Source: an uncultured Erysipelotrichaceae bacterium (GTDB lineage Bacteria > Bacillota_I > Bacilli_A > Erysipelotrichales > Erysipelotrichaceae). From it: a stretch of 8,859 bases of DNA. Position numbers and translations under genes: made by a program. Under the pieces are notes generated by a model, which was given only the letters and a program-made list of their open reading frames with translations, did not search any database and was not told the origin of the DNA. Location: NCBI GenBank assembly GCA_937893225.1, contig CALBJM010000115.1, positions 1 to 8,859 on the forward strand, written 5' to 3'. Each line of letters starts with the position of its first letter. The stretch's first letter is position 1. This document shows, one piece after another, positions 1 through 5,789 of the stretch.

Positions 1-128
1 CCATAAGTTGTTCCGAACTGTCTAATTGCAATTTTTAAAGCACCTATCGCATAGGCAAACGCAAAACTGAAAGGCATAACCCATAGCCCTGTGCGGAAGA
101 GTACTTCCCTGATTTTCGTGAAATTCAT
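1..128 (-). CDS. Partial gene, N-terminus of an unknown, probably membrane-associated protein
   Basis: An open frame starts with ATG at 128 and runs off the left edge of the window after 42 full codons. It begins MNFTKIREVLFRTGLWVMPF and continues with a hydrophobic, alanine-rich stretch (about residues 14-35). That could be a transmembrane segment preceded by a basic N-terminus. The start is supported by a strong GAGGAGG Shine-Dalgarno at 137-143, eight bases before the ATG. I do not recognise the family. A small membrane component of a conjugation apparatus would fit a mobile element, but nothing visible proves it. The C-terminus is outside the window. Confidence 0.62.
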   Translation of the reverse strand, partial: MNFTKIREVLFRTGLWVMPFSFAFAYAIGALKIAIRQFGTTY

Positions 129-143
129 AATAAAAACCTCCTC

Positions 144-168
144 TTTTTACTTCGTTTATTAGTAAAAA
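144..168. repeat. Hairpin just upstream of the left-edge gene
   Basis: TTTTTACT (144-151) and AGTAAAAA (161-168) form a perfect 8-bp inverted repeat with a 9-base loop. In the minus-strand transcript it would end directly against the GAGGAGG ribosome site of the left-edge gene. No T-run follows on the minus strand, so it does not look like a terminator. It could affect mRNA stability or access to the ribosome site. Weaker repeats lie further up: GTTTTCACAAAAC at 210-222, and a TAAAATCT word at 190-197 and 231-238. Confidence 0.4.
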
Positions 169-282
169 TCAGAGGTTCTAAAAGATATGTAAAATCTAAT
201 GGTACGTTTGTTTTCACAAAACTTCTTTGTTAAAATCTTACATGGGATTTATTGCTTCCAGGCTTTGAATCTCTGATTTATT

Positions 283-319
283 GTGAGAAATGGATTGCCG
301 TCCTTTCTCACTTTTTTTT
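283..319 (+). terminator. Intrinsic terminator reading rightwards (plus strand)
   Basis: GTGAGAAA (283-290) pairs with TTTCTCAC (304-311), and GGA/TCC can extend the stem inwards past one bulged base. On the plus strand it is followed at once by eight T (312-319), the classic intrinsic terminator layout. On the minus strand no T-run follows, so it is poorly placed to end the leftward genes, although the 160-aa gene stops inside it at 308. No rightward gene is visible between 129 and 282, so what it terminates is unclear. Confidence 0.6.
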
Positions 320-790
320 GAAATCTTCTGTTCTCAAAACGTATTTTTCATTTCTTTTTAATTTCTTTTTTAGTTCAGCGAAATCAAGATTTGTTTCAAG
401 TATTGGATATTCAATAAACCGATCTGGCTCTCCAAAGTACACCTTTATGGCTTTAGAAAGGTTTTCTTCCCAAATATCAAGATACGAATCTGTTGTTTCC
501 AGGCGTACATCGGCAAGCTTCAAACAATTATTTTTTGGCTCTTCCAAGTCAAAGATCAGTGAATATTCATAAATAAGTCCATCTTTCAACTCATACACAC
601 TAAAATAGTCCTGCACATCCAACAATGAAAACCAACATACTACAAATTTACCTTTTTTTAATTGATTGGCCACTTTACGTGCCGTTAAATCCTCTTTAGT
701 TAACCAATCTAAGGTCAAAGGATTTCTTTCGTTTTCTCCATCTTTTTTTTCAATTTTTTCTTTTCTTTTAAATAAAGAATCCAATCGCAT
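308..790 (-). CDS. Unknown 160-aa protein, second gene of an RHH-led pair
   Basis: The 160-aa product starts MRLDSLFKRKEKIEKK with a strongly charged N-terminus and ends in a lysine-rich tail. The middle is mixed alpha/beta in character, with a hydrophobic strand (KFVVCWFSLL, about 48-57) and aromatic-rich segments. There is no signal peptide or membrane span. I do not recognise the family. The gene begins two bases after the stop of the upstream 250-aa RHH gene. Its AAAGGA ribosome site lies inside the end of that gene, so the two are almost certainly co-transcribed and translationally coupled. By position it could be a partner of the RHH protein, but that is inference only. Its stop codon lies inside the right arm of the plus-strand terminator hairpin at 283-319. 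Confidence 0.75.
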   Translation of the reverse strand: MRLDSLFKRKEKIEKKDGENERNPLTLDWLTKEDLTARKVANQLKKGKFVVCWFSLLDVQDYFSVYELKDGLIYEYSLIFDLEEPKNNCLKLADVRLETTDSYLDIWEENLSKAIKVYFGEPDRFIEYPILETNLDFAELKKKLKRNEKYVLRTEDFKKK

Positions 791-792
791 TT

Positions 793-1545
793 TTACTTTT
801 CCTTTCTAAAAATTTTTGCCGAGTAAGGATATCTATCACGTTCCCCATCATCTGGAATCTCAAAAATTCCTATGATAGGTTGATCTTCAAAATCTTCTTT
901 ATTCAGCAATTCTCTTCTACCTTGCTCATCAGCCATTCCGTAAATTGGTTCAACTTGTCTTTCTTCACAGATTTTAAAATCAGGGCAGTTTTTTCTGACG
1001 AGTGAATAAAACACAGTTTTTTCAGAATCATTAATTTCTTTCTGTTCTGAGAAATAAAGATAATGTGGAATTTTTAATTCTTTAGCATTCCAAATTTCCA
1101 TGACATATACTCCCTGACTTTGTGCTGCTCTTTTTACATTTAACGGAATCCAATCGCATGGCACAACAACATAACCATTCAGCAAATCAAAACGCTGCAT
1201 GTCTACAATCCCTTCAATGTCACAAAACCTATATTCTTTGAAATCATTGTACATATTTGCTAAATTTTTAAACTGGTCAGCTACTTTTTGCTCTTTCTCT
1301 TGTCTAATTACTTCATCATCGTTTACTTCAAATGCCACTTTTGCATGCTTTCTGTATCGCTTATATGCAAATTCTGCTAAATCTTGTTTAACTTCATCAT
1401 TTAAAGAAACAAAATTTTTTATGCATTCATTTATCAATACCCCCTTTGTAAGCCCATTAAAAGATGAGCAGAAATCTTCCATTTTAAAATACGTTTCTTC
1501 GTCTAAATCTATGCTCAATCTCTTTTTGTTCTTTGCGTATGCCAT
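793..1545 (-). CDS. RHH-domain DNA-binding protein with a long unknown C-terminal region
   Basis: The 250-aa product opens with a ribbon-helix-helix pattern at about residues 8-46. A short basic strand (KKRLSIDLDEE) is followed by a helix, a turn containing NGLTKG, and a second helix ending near KNFV. Such domains bind DNA as dimers through the strand. Residues 50-100 are charged and look helical. The remaining 150 residues (with GYVVVPCDWIPL near 124 and an acidic C-terminal part) match no domain I know. At 250 aa it is far longer than simple RHH repressors of 45-100 aa, so the C-terminal part probably has its own job. AAGGAGGAG at 1552-1560 supports the start. A TTGACA/TATACT promoter and a pair of TTCCCACA repeats lie directly upstream, which suggests self-regulation. 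The gene leads a two-gene unit with the 160-aa frame. Confidence 0.75.
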   Translation of the reverse strand: MAYAKNKKRLSIDLDEETYFKMEDFCSSFNGLTKGVLINECIKNFVSLNDEVKQDLAEFAYKRYRKHAKVAFEVNDDEVIRQEKEQKVADQFKNLANMYNDFKEYRFCDIEGIVDMQRFDLLNGYVVVPCDWIPLNVKRAAQSQGVYVMEIWNAKELKIPHYLYFSEQKEINDSEKTVFYSLVRKNCPDFKICEERQVEPIYGMADEQGRRELLNKEDFEDQPIIGIFEIPDDGERDRYPYSAKIFRKEK

Positions 1546-1561
1546 TTTTTTCTCCTCCTTA

Positions 1562-1589
1562 AGTATAATTTTTTGTGGGAATATGTCAA
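1562..1589 (-). promoter_or_regulatory. Promoter of the RHH 250-aa gene
   Basis: On the minus strand a perfect -35 TTGACA (1584-1589) and a good -10 TATACT (1562-1567) are separated by 16 bases. The predicted start of transcription, near 1555, falls inside the AAGGAGGAG ribosome site at 1552-1560. Either the leader is unusually short or another promoter further up makes the main transcript. Confidence 0.65.
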
Positions 1590-1613
1590 CAATTGAATAT
1601 GTGTATGTGGGAA
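1574..1613. repeat. Paired 8-bp direct repeats flanking the -35, candidate RHH operator
   Basis: TGTGGGAA occurs at 1574-1581 and again at 1606-1613 (TTCCCACA on the transcribed strand). The copies start 32 bases apart, about three helical turns, so they lie on the same DNA face. One copy is in the -10/-35 spacer and the other is upstream of the -35. This is a natural layout for repression by the downstream RHH protein. Binding is inferred. Confidence 0.4.
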
Positions 1614-1625
1614 CAATACCACACT

Positions 1626-2213
1626 TTATTTCTCACTATTTTGTGCTACATTTGCTTCAAATTCTTTAATTCTTGTAAACAGCGTTCTTCTACTGATATG
1701 TAACTTTTCACACATGTATTTCTGAGTGATATTTCCTTTTTTCCATTGCTTGTATAACTCTTCAAAAAGAAATTTATCCAAATACTTTTTTTGTCGGCCT
1801 TTGTAGACTCCTTTTGCTTTAGCTATTGCAATTCCTTCTGCTTGTCTCTGCTTAATCTGATCACGCTCAAGTTCCGCCATAGCAGCAAACACTGTTAGCA
1901 TAAATTTGCCTTGTGGAGTTGTCGTATCAATTGATTCTTTTTGAGAATAAAACTGGACTTTTTTTCTAGTAAGCTGATCCACGATATTTAAAAGATCACG
2001 AGTCGATCTAGCAAGTCTACTAATAGATTCAATATAAAGCACATCCCCTTCACGTACATAATCAAGCATTGCTTTTAATTGTGGTCTATTTATATCTTTG
2101 CCAGACAACATATCGAGAAATACTTTTTCGCAACCTTGCTGTTCCAACCACTCTTCCTGTCTAGCAGGATTTTGATCAGTAGTACTACATCTTGCATATC
2201 CGATTTTGCTCAT
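1626..2213 (-). CDS. Small serine recombinase (resolvase/invertase family)
   Basis: This site-specific recombinase cuts and rejoins DNA through a serine-phosphate link. It probably resolves plasmid multimers or cointegrates, or inverts a segment. The 195-aa length is typical of the small resolvase/invertase family. The catalytic domain opens GYARCSTTDQNPARQ with nucleophile Ser10 and Arg8. It continues with GDVLYIESISRLARS (active-site arginines at 66 and 69) and the ELERDQIKQR segment (116-120) that starts the long E helix. A C-terminal helix-turn-helix occupies about 160-184 (NITQKYMCEKLHISRRTLF). The frame is open 20 codons further up, but the start at 2213 is chosen because GGAGGG lies just before it and the protein then begins at the conserved MSKIGYARCS. 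All catalytic residues I can place are present, so the enzyme looks intact. A 26-bp inverted-repeat element just upstream may be its recombination site. Confidence 0.95.
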   Translation of the reverse strand: MSKIGYARCSTTDQNPARQEEWLEQQGCEKVFLDMLSGKDINRPQLKAMLDYVREGDVLYIESISRLARSTRDLLNIVDQLTRKKVQFYSQKESIDTTTPQGKFMLTVFAAMAELERDQIKQRQAEGIAIAKAKGVYKGRQKKYLDKFLFEELYKQWKKGNITQKYMCEKLHISRRTLFTRIKEFEANVAQNSEK

Positions 2214-2258
2214 ACGTCCCTCCATTTTTTTATTTTGCATCCACTTATCCTTACTTTG

Positions 2259-2284
2259 ATTCGAAAAATGCAATCGTGTCGAAT
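2259..2284. other. Candidate recombination (res-like) site upstream of the resolvase
   Basis: ATTCGA (2259-2264) and TCGAAT (2279-2284) are a perfect 6-bp inverted repeat spanning 26 bp in total, starting about 45 bases upstream of the resolvase start. Serine recombinases bind imperfect inverted repeats of 26-28 bp, often with TTCGAA-like ends, usually next to their own gene. Size, symmetry and place fit. Further accessory subsites are not clear. Confidence 0.4.
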
Positions 2285-2569
2285 AAAAGTGGCAATTAGG
2301 GTTATTTTTATTATAAACCCATATATGAGCATTTAGAGTTATATTTTTTAATTACTCATTTGCTTATTTAAGCTATTTTGAAAGTTTGCAGTTTTGAGCA
2401 ATTGAGGTGTACCCTATTTACTTCGCGTTATGTATATAAAAAGCAAGACATCTCTGCCTTACCTTCAAAAATTGCAATCTGGACATATCAATTACAACCA
2501 ACACTTTAACTATAAAGAACATAATCAACTGTTACTTCTTCTAAATGATATGTAATCATTTAAATGCTT
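2285..2569. other. Gene-free, AT-rich spacer between the 101-aa gene and the resolvase
   Basis: With the res-like element, about 355 bases (2214-2569) hold no convincing gene. A minus-strand TATAAT lies at 2310-2315 inside a GGGTT...AACCC inverted repeat (2299-2320), but without a good -35; it may still be the resolvase promoter and operator. A weak hairpin with a short T-run on the minus strand (about 2438-2462) could end the leftward operon. The rest is AT-rich without a pattern I can name. Confidence 0.4.
2542..2562. repeat. Inverted repeat downstream of the 101-aa gene
   Basis: TAAATGAT (2542-2549) and ATCATTTA (2555-2562) form a perfect 8-bp AT-rich stem with a 5-base loop, eight bases past the stop codon of the 101-aa gene. 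It has no G/C clamp and no T-run, so as a terminator it would be weak. It may be a 3' stabilising hairpin. Confidence 0.35.
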
Positions 2570-2875
2570 TCACTTGCTATTTTTTTCAAGAAGAGAAGAA
2601 ATTCTATCGAGTTGACGAATCAAGATGAAATTCTGTTCAAGAATAGATCTCTGGTAATAAAGCTGTGTTTTTAAGATATCTTTTTCATTTCCACCGCCAA
2701 ATGTAATTCCTGCTTCCATCAGCCCTGTTCCAGTCAATTCTGAAACAATCTTCCTTACAGACTCAATATCTTGTGGATCTGTCAAATTTTCAAGACCATA
2801 CTTTTCAAGTAATTCTCTTTCTTTTCGCGCTGCTTTTTCTTCCTTTGTTTCTTTGTTGTTTCCAAATAATGCCAT
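2570..2875 (-). CDS. Unknown 101-aa soluble protein
   Basis: The product begins MALFGNNKETKEEKAARKER, a charged helix, then has a LEKYGLENLTDPQDIESVR segment (24-41). A glycine-rich turn follows (TGTGLMEAGITFGGGNE, about 48-63), and the protein ends with a leucine/isoleucine-spaced helix (about 68-101) that could form a coiled coil. GGAGG lies seven bases before the ATG, so the start is well supported. There is no signal peptide or membrane span. I do not recognise a named family. It lies 41 bases after the 49-aa frame that follows the HNH gene and is probably the last gene of the leftward operon. A role with the restriction-modification genes is possible but not shown. Confidence 0.78.
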   Translation of the reverse strand: MALFGNNKETKEEKAARKERELLEKYGLENLTDPQDIESVRKIVSELTGTGLMEAGITFGGGNEKDILKTQLYYQRSILEQNFILIRQLDRISSLLEKNSK

Positions 2876-2916
2876 AACTATTCCTCCGTTTATATATCTT
2901 ACTGCCTATCTTACAC

Positions 2917-3066
2917 CTATTTCATTCCCACTTTTTTGGCAGCTTCCTTGGCTATCCTAATACACATTGCTTCCGACTTTTCAGTTTCTCCAGCTAGTTC
3001 TAAAAATATATAATCCTCCAATTCAAAAAATAATCCAGTAAAATGAGACTCATTATATTTGCTCAT
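2917..3066 (-). CDS. Small 49-aa frame overlapping the end of the HNH gene
   Basis: A short frame starts with ATG at 3066, inside the last codons of the HNH gene in another frame, and ends with TAG at 2917. Its product starts MSKYNESHFTGLFFELEDYI and ends in a lysine/alanine-rich helix (IAKEAAKKVGMK). AAAGGA lies just before the ATG, and the 14-base overlap with the HNH stop is the usual layout for translational coupling. Otherwise it would leave about 175 bases of operon empty. The acidic first half and basic end look like a real folded small protein, perhaps an accessory to the endonuclease, but I know no family for it. It could be a chance frame. Confidence 0.5.
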   Translation of the reverse strand: MSKYNESHFTGLFFELEDYIFLELAGETEKSEAMCIRIAKEAAKKVGMK

Positions 3067-4075
3067 AGTTTCCTTTAAATACTGATTCATGATGAAATTT
3101 TAAATATTTAATCCGATTTTCATCCATAGGAAGAGTTTGAAAATATTCATTATTTTTTAAGCCAATTTGTTTCCATGTTCTTGGTGAAATAAATTCTGAT
3201 AGAATTACATGTTTACTTTCTGTAAATGTTATATATCCTCTATCAAAAAGCTTATCATACATAGGAGAAAGCATATATCCATTATAAGGATCTATTTTTT
3301 CTTCATCATTAGCAGCAAACCAAGGCTTAATGTGACTTGCTATTAGCAGTCTTTCTTCACTAATCATTGTGAACGGGCAATAATGGCATTGATCTAACAA
3401 TTGTTCCCTATATTTTCCTTGACCTACTCTTGCTTCTCTTACAGCTACCGTTTGTGTATGTATTTCTTGATTATTCACTATTTCTTCAGCTGTATTTGTA
3501 TTTTTCTTTCCATACTTAAAAACTAATGCTCCATTTTGCACTTCATTTATTCTTTCAAAATCAACAAATAATTTCCAATAAAATAGTATTTCTTTCCCAT
3601 TACTTATTTTTTCTGAATATATATAACTGATCAAAGGTAATGCAAGTTCTCTAATTAATTTATATCCATCATCAAATGACTTTATATATCCTCTTGGTCC
3701 ACCAATCTGATACTGATCTTCTAAAATAAATTCTATAACATTTGGCAAATTATTTACTTTTGTCATTCTTTTCTTCCAAAGTTCTGGAAGATCAGCTTTT
3801 CTTGCATATTCCTGTGAAGGATTAAGATATTCATTTTTTACTGCATTCATATAGGCAATTAAGTCAGACTTAAGCATAATACATTTAACATTGAATTTTT
3901 CATTTCCAAAAAAATCATGCATTTCTGCCTTAGATCCTATATACAGTTTTGCTTCACCATGACCATCCCCTATTTTATTACTTCCTGACACAACACAATC
4001 TGGAACAGTGATCATATTGTTATAAACACTTAATGTTTTGTATTTTTCTCCATCAACCTGCATATGGCTCACCAT
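3053..4075 (-). CDS. HNH endonuclease, probable restriction partner of the methyltransferase
   Basis: This is probably the restriction enzyme of a type II-like system, cutting the site that the adjacent methylase protects. The C-terminal third carries a clear HNH nuclease core of the restriction type (HNH_2-like). Cys230 and Cys233 (QCHYC) are followed by SHIKPW with His248, DPYNGYMLS with Asn265, and DKLFDRGYITF (274-284). The His248 and Asn265 positions match the expected metal and catalytic residues. The first 220 residues match no domain I can name and probably recognise DNA. The gene overlaps the end of the methylase gene by 23 bases. Two starts are possible: ATG at 4075, or ATG at 4063 (residue 5), which has a GGTGAG ribosome-like site just before it and may be the true one. 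The 340 aa appear complete, without a frameshift. Confidence 0.86.
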   Translation of the reverse strand: MVSHMQVDGEKYKTLSVYNNMITVPDCVVSGSNKIGDGHGEAKLYIGSKAEMHDFFGNEKFNVKCIMLKSDLIAYMNAVKNEYLNPSQEYARKADLPELWKKRMTKVNNLPNVIEFILEDQYQIGGPRGYIKSFDDGYKLIRELALPLISYIYSEKISNGKEILFYWKLFVDFERINEVQNGALVFKYGKKNTNTAEEIVNNQEIHTQTVAVREARVGQGKYREQLLDQCHYCPFTMISEERLLIASHIKPWFAANDEEKIDPYNGYMLSPMYDKLFDRGYITFTESKHVILSEFISPRTWKQIGLKNNEYFQTLPMDENRIKYLKFHHESVFKGNYEQI

Positions 4076-5372
4076 ATTGAGTAATGTCTAGTTGCATTAA
4101 TATAGCGATTAATACATCTACAACAATACTATTTCCTGCTTCTTTATACATTGAAGTATCTGATACAACAATTTTAAAATCATCTTTAAATCCCATTAAG
4201 CGTAAACACTCTCTTGGGGTTAATTTACGAATTCTTCCTTTGTGTGTAACGTAATTATCTACTCCTGCACGATGCATTTTATGCATTGACTGTAGCAGTG
4301 GTCTTGCTACAGGTAAATCCGTTTCAATAGATGTCTTAAATCCTTTAGTTCCCGAGGACAGCACATATTTAGCTACTTTATCTGAAAGATAATACTTTTC
4401 TTCTACGTCTTTTACATCAAAAATAAATTCATCGAAGGCTTCATTTGGTTCATCAGCTTCATTGACTGGATGATATACAAAATCTCCGTGCCAATTAAAC
4501 TGTTGATTTCTCTTTTGACACAATGCTACATCTCCATTTACTTGAGTATAACTTTTTTCATGATTTTTATGACTAGTAACAAATTTAATTCCTTTTTCTT
4601 TCAAAAAGTACTTCGAATCAATGTAGTCCTCTAAGAAATCATACATTTGATATTCAAGAGGTATTGGTCTTGGAAATTGGAACTCTGTCTTTTTCTTAAA
4701 TCCTAAACAATATAATCGTTCCCTATTTTGTGGAATTCCATAGTCCTTACTATTAAGAACTCTAAAATTCACATCATATCCTAATTCTTCAAAAATATCA
4801 TGAATAACATGCCATGTTCTACCATTGTCATGATTAATCAAACCTTTAACATTTTCAAAAAGGAATAATTTTGGCTCCGTTTCTTTTATTACACGTGCAA
4901 ATTCATAAAATAGTGTTCCACGTGCATCTTCAAAACCAAGTCGTTTTCCAACCATGGAGAATGCCTGGCATGGTGCTCCACCAACTACAAAATCAACTTT
5001 TCCTTTATACTTTGAAGCATCAAATTCTCTAACATCAGTAAACCAGTTTTCTTCTTTGATATCGTAATTGGCAAAATAACTTTCTTTACATTTTGCATCT
5101 ACATCTCCTGCAAATACAATTTCATGCTTCAAATTCAATCTTTTCAAAGCATATTCAATAGCTCCTATACCACTAAAAACTGTCCCAATCCTTACTATAT
5201 TTTCAGGATGGCTGAATTTTTTTTCTTTCCAATTATCATCTGCTAAATTTTCAGGGATTAGTTCTTCTTCTCCTACCTTTTTAGCTCTTCTTTTTACAAT
5301 TTTTTTTACTTCTTCTATCTTTTCAGAACTTTCGTACATACTTTTCTGTACTTCAGTCAACTTTTTTTCCAT
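4053..5372 (-). CDS. DNA (cytosine-5) methyltransferase of a restriction-modification system
   Basis: The enzyme transfers a methyl group from S-adenosylmethionine to carbon 5 of cytosine in a specific DNA site. The family motifs appear in canonical order: motif I FSGIGA (66-71, cofactor binding), motif IV GGAPCQAFS with catalytic Cys135, motif VI ENV (173-175), motif VIII QNRERLY (215-221), a variable target-recognition region (about 225-380), motif IX RKLTPRECLRLMGF (382-395) and motif X EAGNSIVVDV (411-420). At 439 aa it is complete. A lysine/glutamate-rich, probably helical extension of about 58 residues precedes motif I and is not part of the catalytic fold. The target sequence cannot be read from the protein. 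The ribosome site is weak (AGAG next to the ATG), and the gene starts 17 bases after the 69-aa gene, so coupling is likely. It must be expressed with or before the overlapping HNH nuclease to protect the host. Confidence 0.96.
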   Translation of the reverse strand: MEKKLTEVQKSMYESSEKIEEVKKIVKRRAKKVGEEELIPENLADDNWKEKKFSHPENIVRIGTVFSGIGAIEYALKRLNLKHEIVFAGDVDAKCKESYFANYDIKEENWFTDVREFDASKYKGKVDFVVGGAPCQAFSMVGKRLGFEDARGTLFYEFARVIKETEPKLFLFENVKGLINHDNGRTWHVIHDIFEELGYDVNFRVLNSKDYGIPQNRERLYCLGFKKKTEFQFPRPIPLEYQMYDFLEDYIDSKYFLKEKGIKFVTSHKNHEKSYTQVNGDVALCQKRNQQFNWHGDFVYHPVNEADEPNEAFDEFIFDVKDVEEKYYLSDKVAKYVLSSGTKGFKTSIETDLPVARPLLQSMHKMHRAGVDNYVTHKGRIRKLTPRECLRLMGFKDDFKIVVSDTSMYKEAGNSIVVDVLIAILMQLDITQYGEPYAG

Positions 5373-5389
5373 TCTCTATATAAAACCTC

Positions 5390-5599
5390 TTATTTTCTTT
5401 TTGTCATTTGGTAAGTTTCAAAATTTGTAAAGGGGGCATTCATCGTAATACAACGTGAAATGTAATCAATATATTCCGAATTAGTAAATAATTGATTCAA
5501 AAATGATTCTACTAACTCGTCATCATTCGCATCTTTGCCTTCTAATATTAAAATTTGTCTTACTGTCTCCACTAAAATTTCTGTAAAATCAATATTCAT
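5390..5599 (-). CDS. Unknown 69-aa acidic protein upstream of the methyltransferase
   Basis: The product begins MNIDFTEILVETVRQILILE and continues with an acidic region (GKDANDDELVESFLNQLF) and a C-terminal part ending YQMTKRK. It looks like a compact helical soluble protein. I see no helix-turn-helix, so it does not resemble the controller (C) proteins that often precede restriction genes, although its position invites that idea. It starts nine bases after the stop of the 45-aa gene; AAGG within that junction is its ribosome site. It ends 17 bases before the methylase. I do not recognise a family. Confidence 0.65.
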   Translation of the reverse strand: MNIDFTEILVETVRQILILEGKDANDDELVESFLNQLFTNSEYIDYISRCITMNAPFTNFETYQMTKRK

Positions 5600-5608
5600 A
5601 AAGTTACC

Positions 5609-5746
5609 TTACCATTTAATATTGAAATACAATTCAAGTTTAGCAATCGCCCAATAGAGCGTTGCTGCTTCTTCAGTACGACCTTCTTTTTTCATCTCTT
5701 CCATGAGTTCTGCCAGTCTTTCAAGCTTAATTTTTTCTTCTGACAT
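5609..5746 (-). CDS. Small 45-aa helical protein between the partition and restriction genes
   Basis: A short frame begins with ATG at 5746 and ends with TAA at 5609. The product starts MSEEKIKLERLAELMEEMKK and goes on to GRTEEAATLYWAIAKLE, strongly helical with heptad-like leucines, then a short aromatic tail (LYFNIKW). GGGAG at 5755-5759, nine bases upstream, is a good ribosome site. Repeat copy 1 (5768-5780) sits directly before that site, so expression may be governed by whatever binds the repeat. It is followed nine bases later by the 69-aa gene. Function unknown; a small adaptor or regulator would fit, but this is a guess. Confidence 0.62.
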   Translation of the reverse strand: MSEEKIKLERLAELMEEMKKEGRTEEAATLYWAIAKLELYFNIKW

Positions 5747-5767
5747 GCTTTTTTCTCCCATTCCTAT

Positions 5768-5780
5768 TTCTTGTACATCT
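5768..5780 (-). repeat. Partition-locus repeat, copy 1 (intergenic)
   Basis: The invariant 13-base core (AGATGTACAAGAA on the minus strand) is part of a tandem double unit TGTACAAGATGTACAAGAA. It lies between the RHH partner gene and the 45-aa gene, just before the latter's ribosome site. With the following ATA it is identical to copy 5 over about 20 bases. Confidence 0.8.
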
Positions 5781-5789
5781 TGTACACTA

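Noticed and set aside
252..572. Plus-strand open frame
   Set aside because: It lies opposite the 160-aa gene, has no ribosome site, crosses the terminator hairpin at 283-319 and has a low-complexity Phe/Ser-rich product.
1199..1669. Plus-strand open frame of 156 codons
   Set aside because: It is antisense to the RHH gene, runs through its promoter and the resolvase end, and its Ser/Phe-rich composition is typical of the reverse of lysine/glutamate-rich genes.
2214..2273. Extended N-terminus for the resolvase (20 more codons)
   Set aside because: The extra residues are not typical of the family, and a strong GGAGGG ribosome site precedes the ATG at 2213, where the conserved catalytic domain begins.
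2079..2336. Plus-strand open frame
   Set aside because: Antisense to the well-supported resolvase and its upstream site; no ribosome site.
2438..2462. Intrinsic terminator for the leftward operon
   Set aside because: A short T-run exists on the minus strand, but the stem needs a bulge and a wobble pair; too weak to list as a separate feature.
5390..5599. Controller (C) protein of the restriction system
   Set aside because: The position fits, but no helix-turn-helix pattern is visible in the 69-aa product, and no C-box-like repeats were seen upstream.
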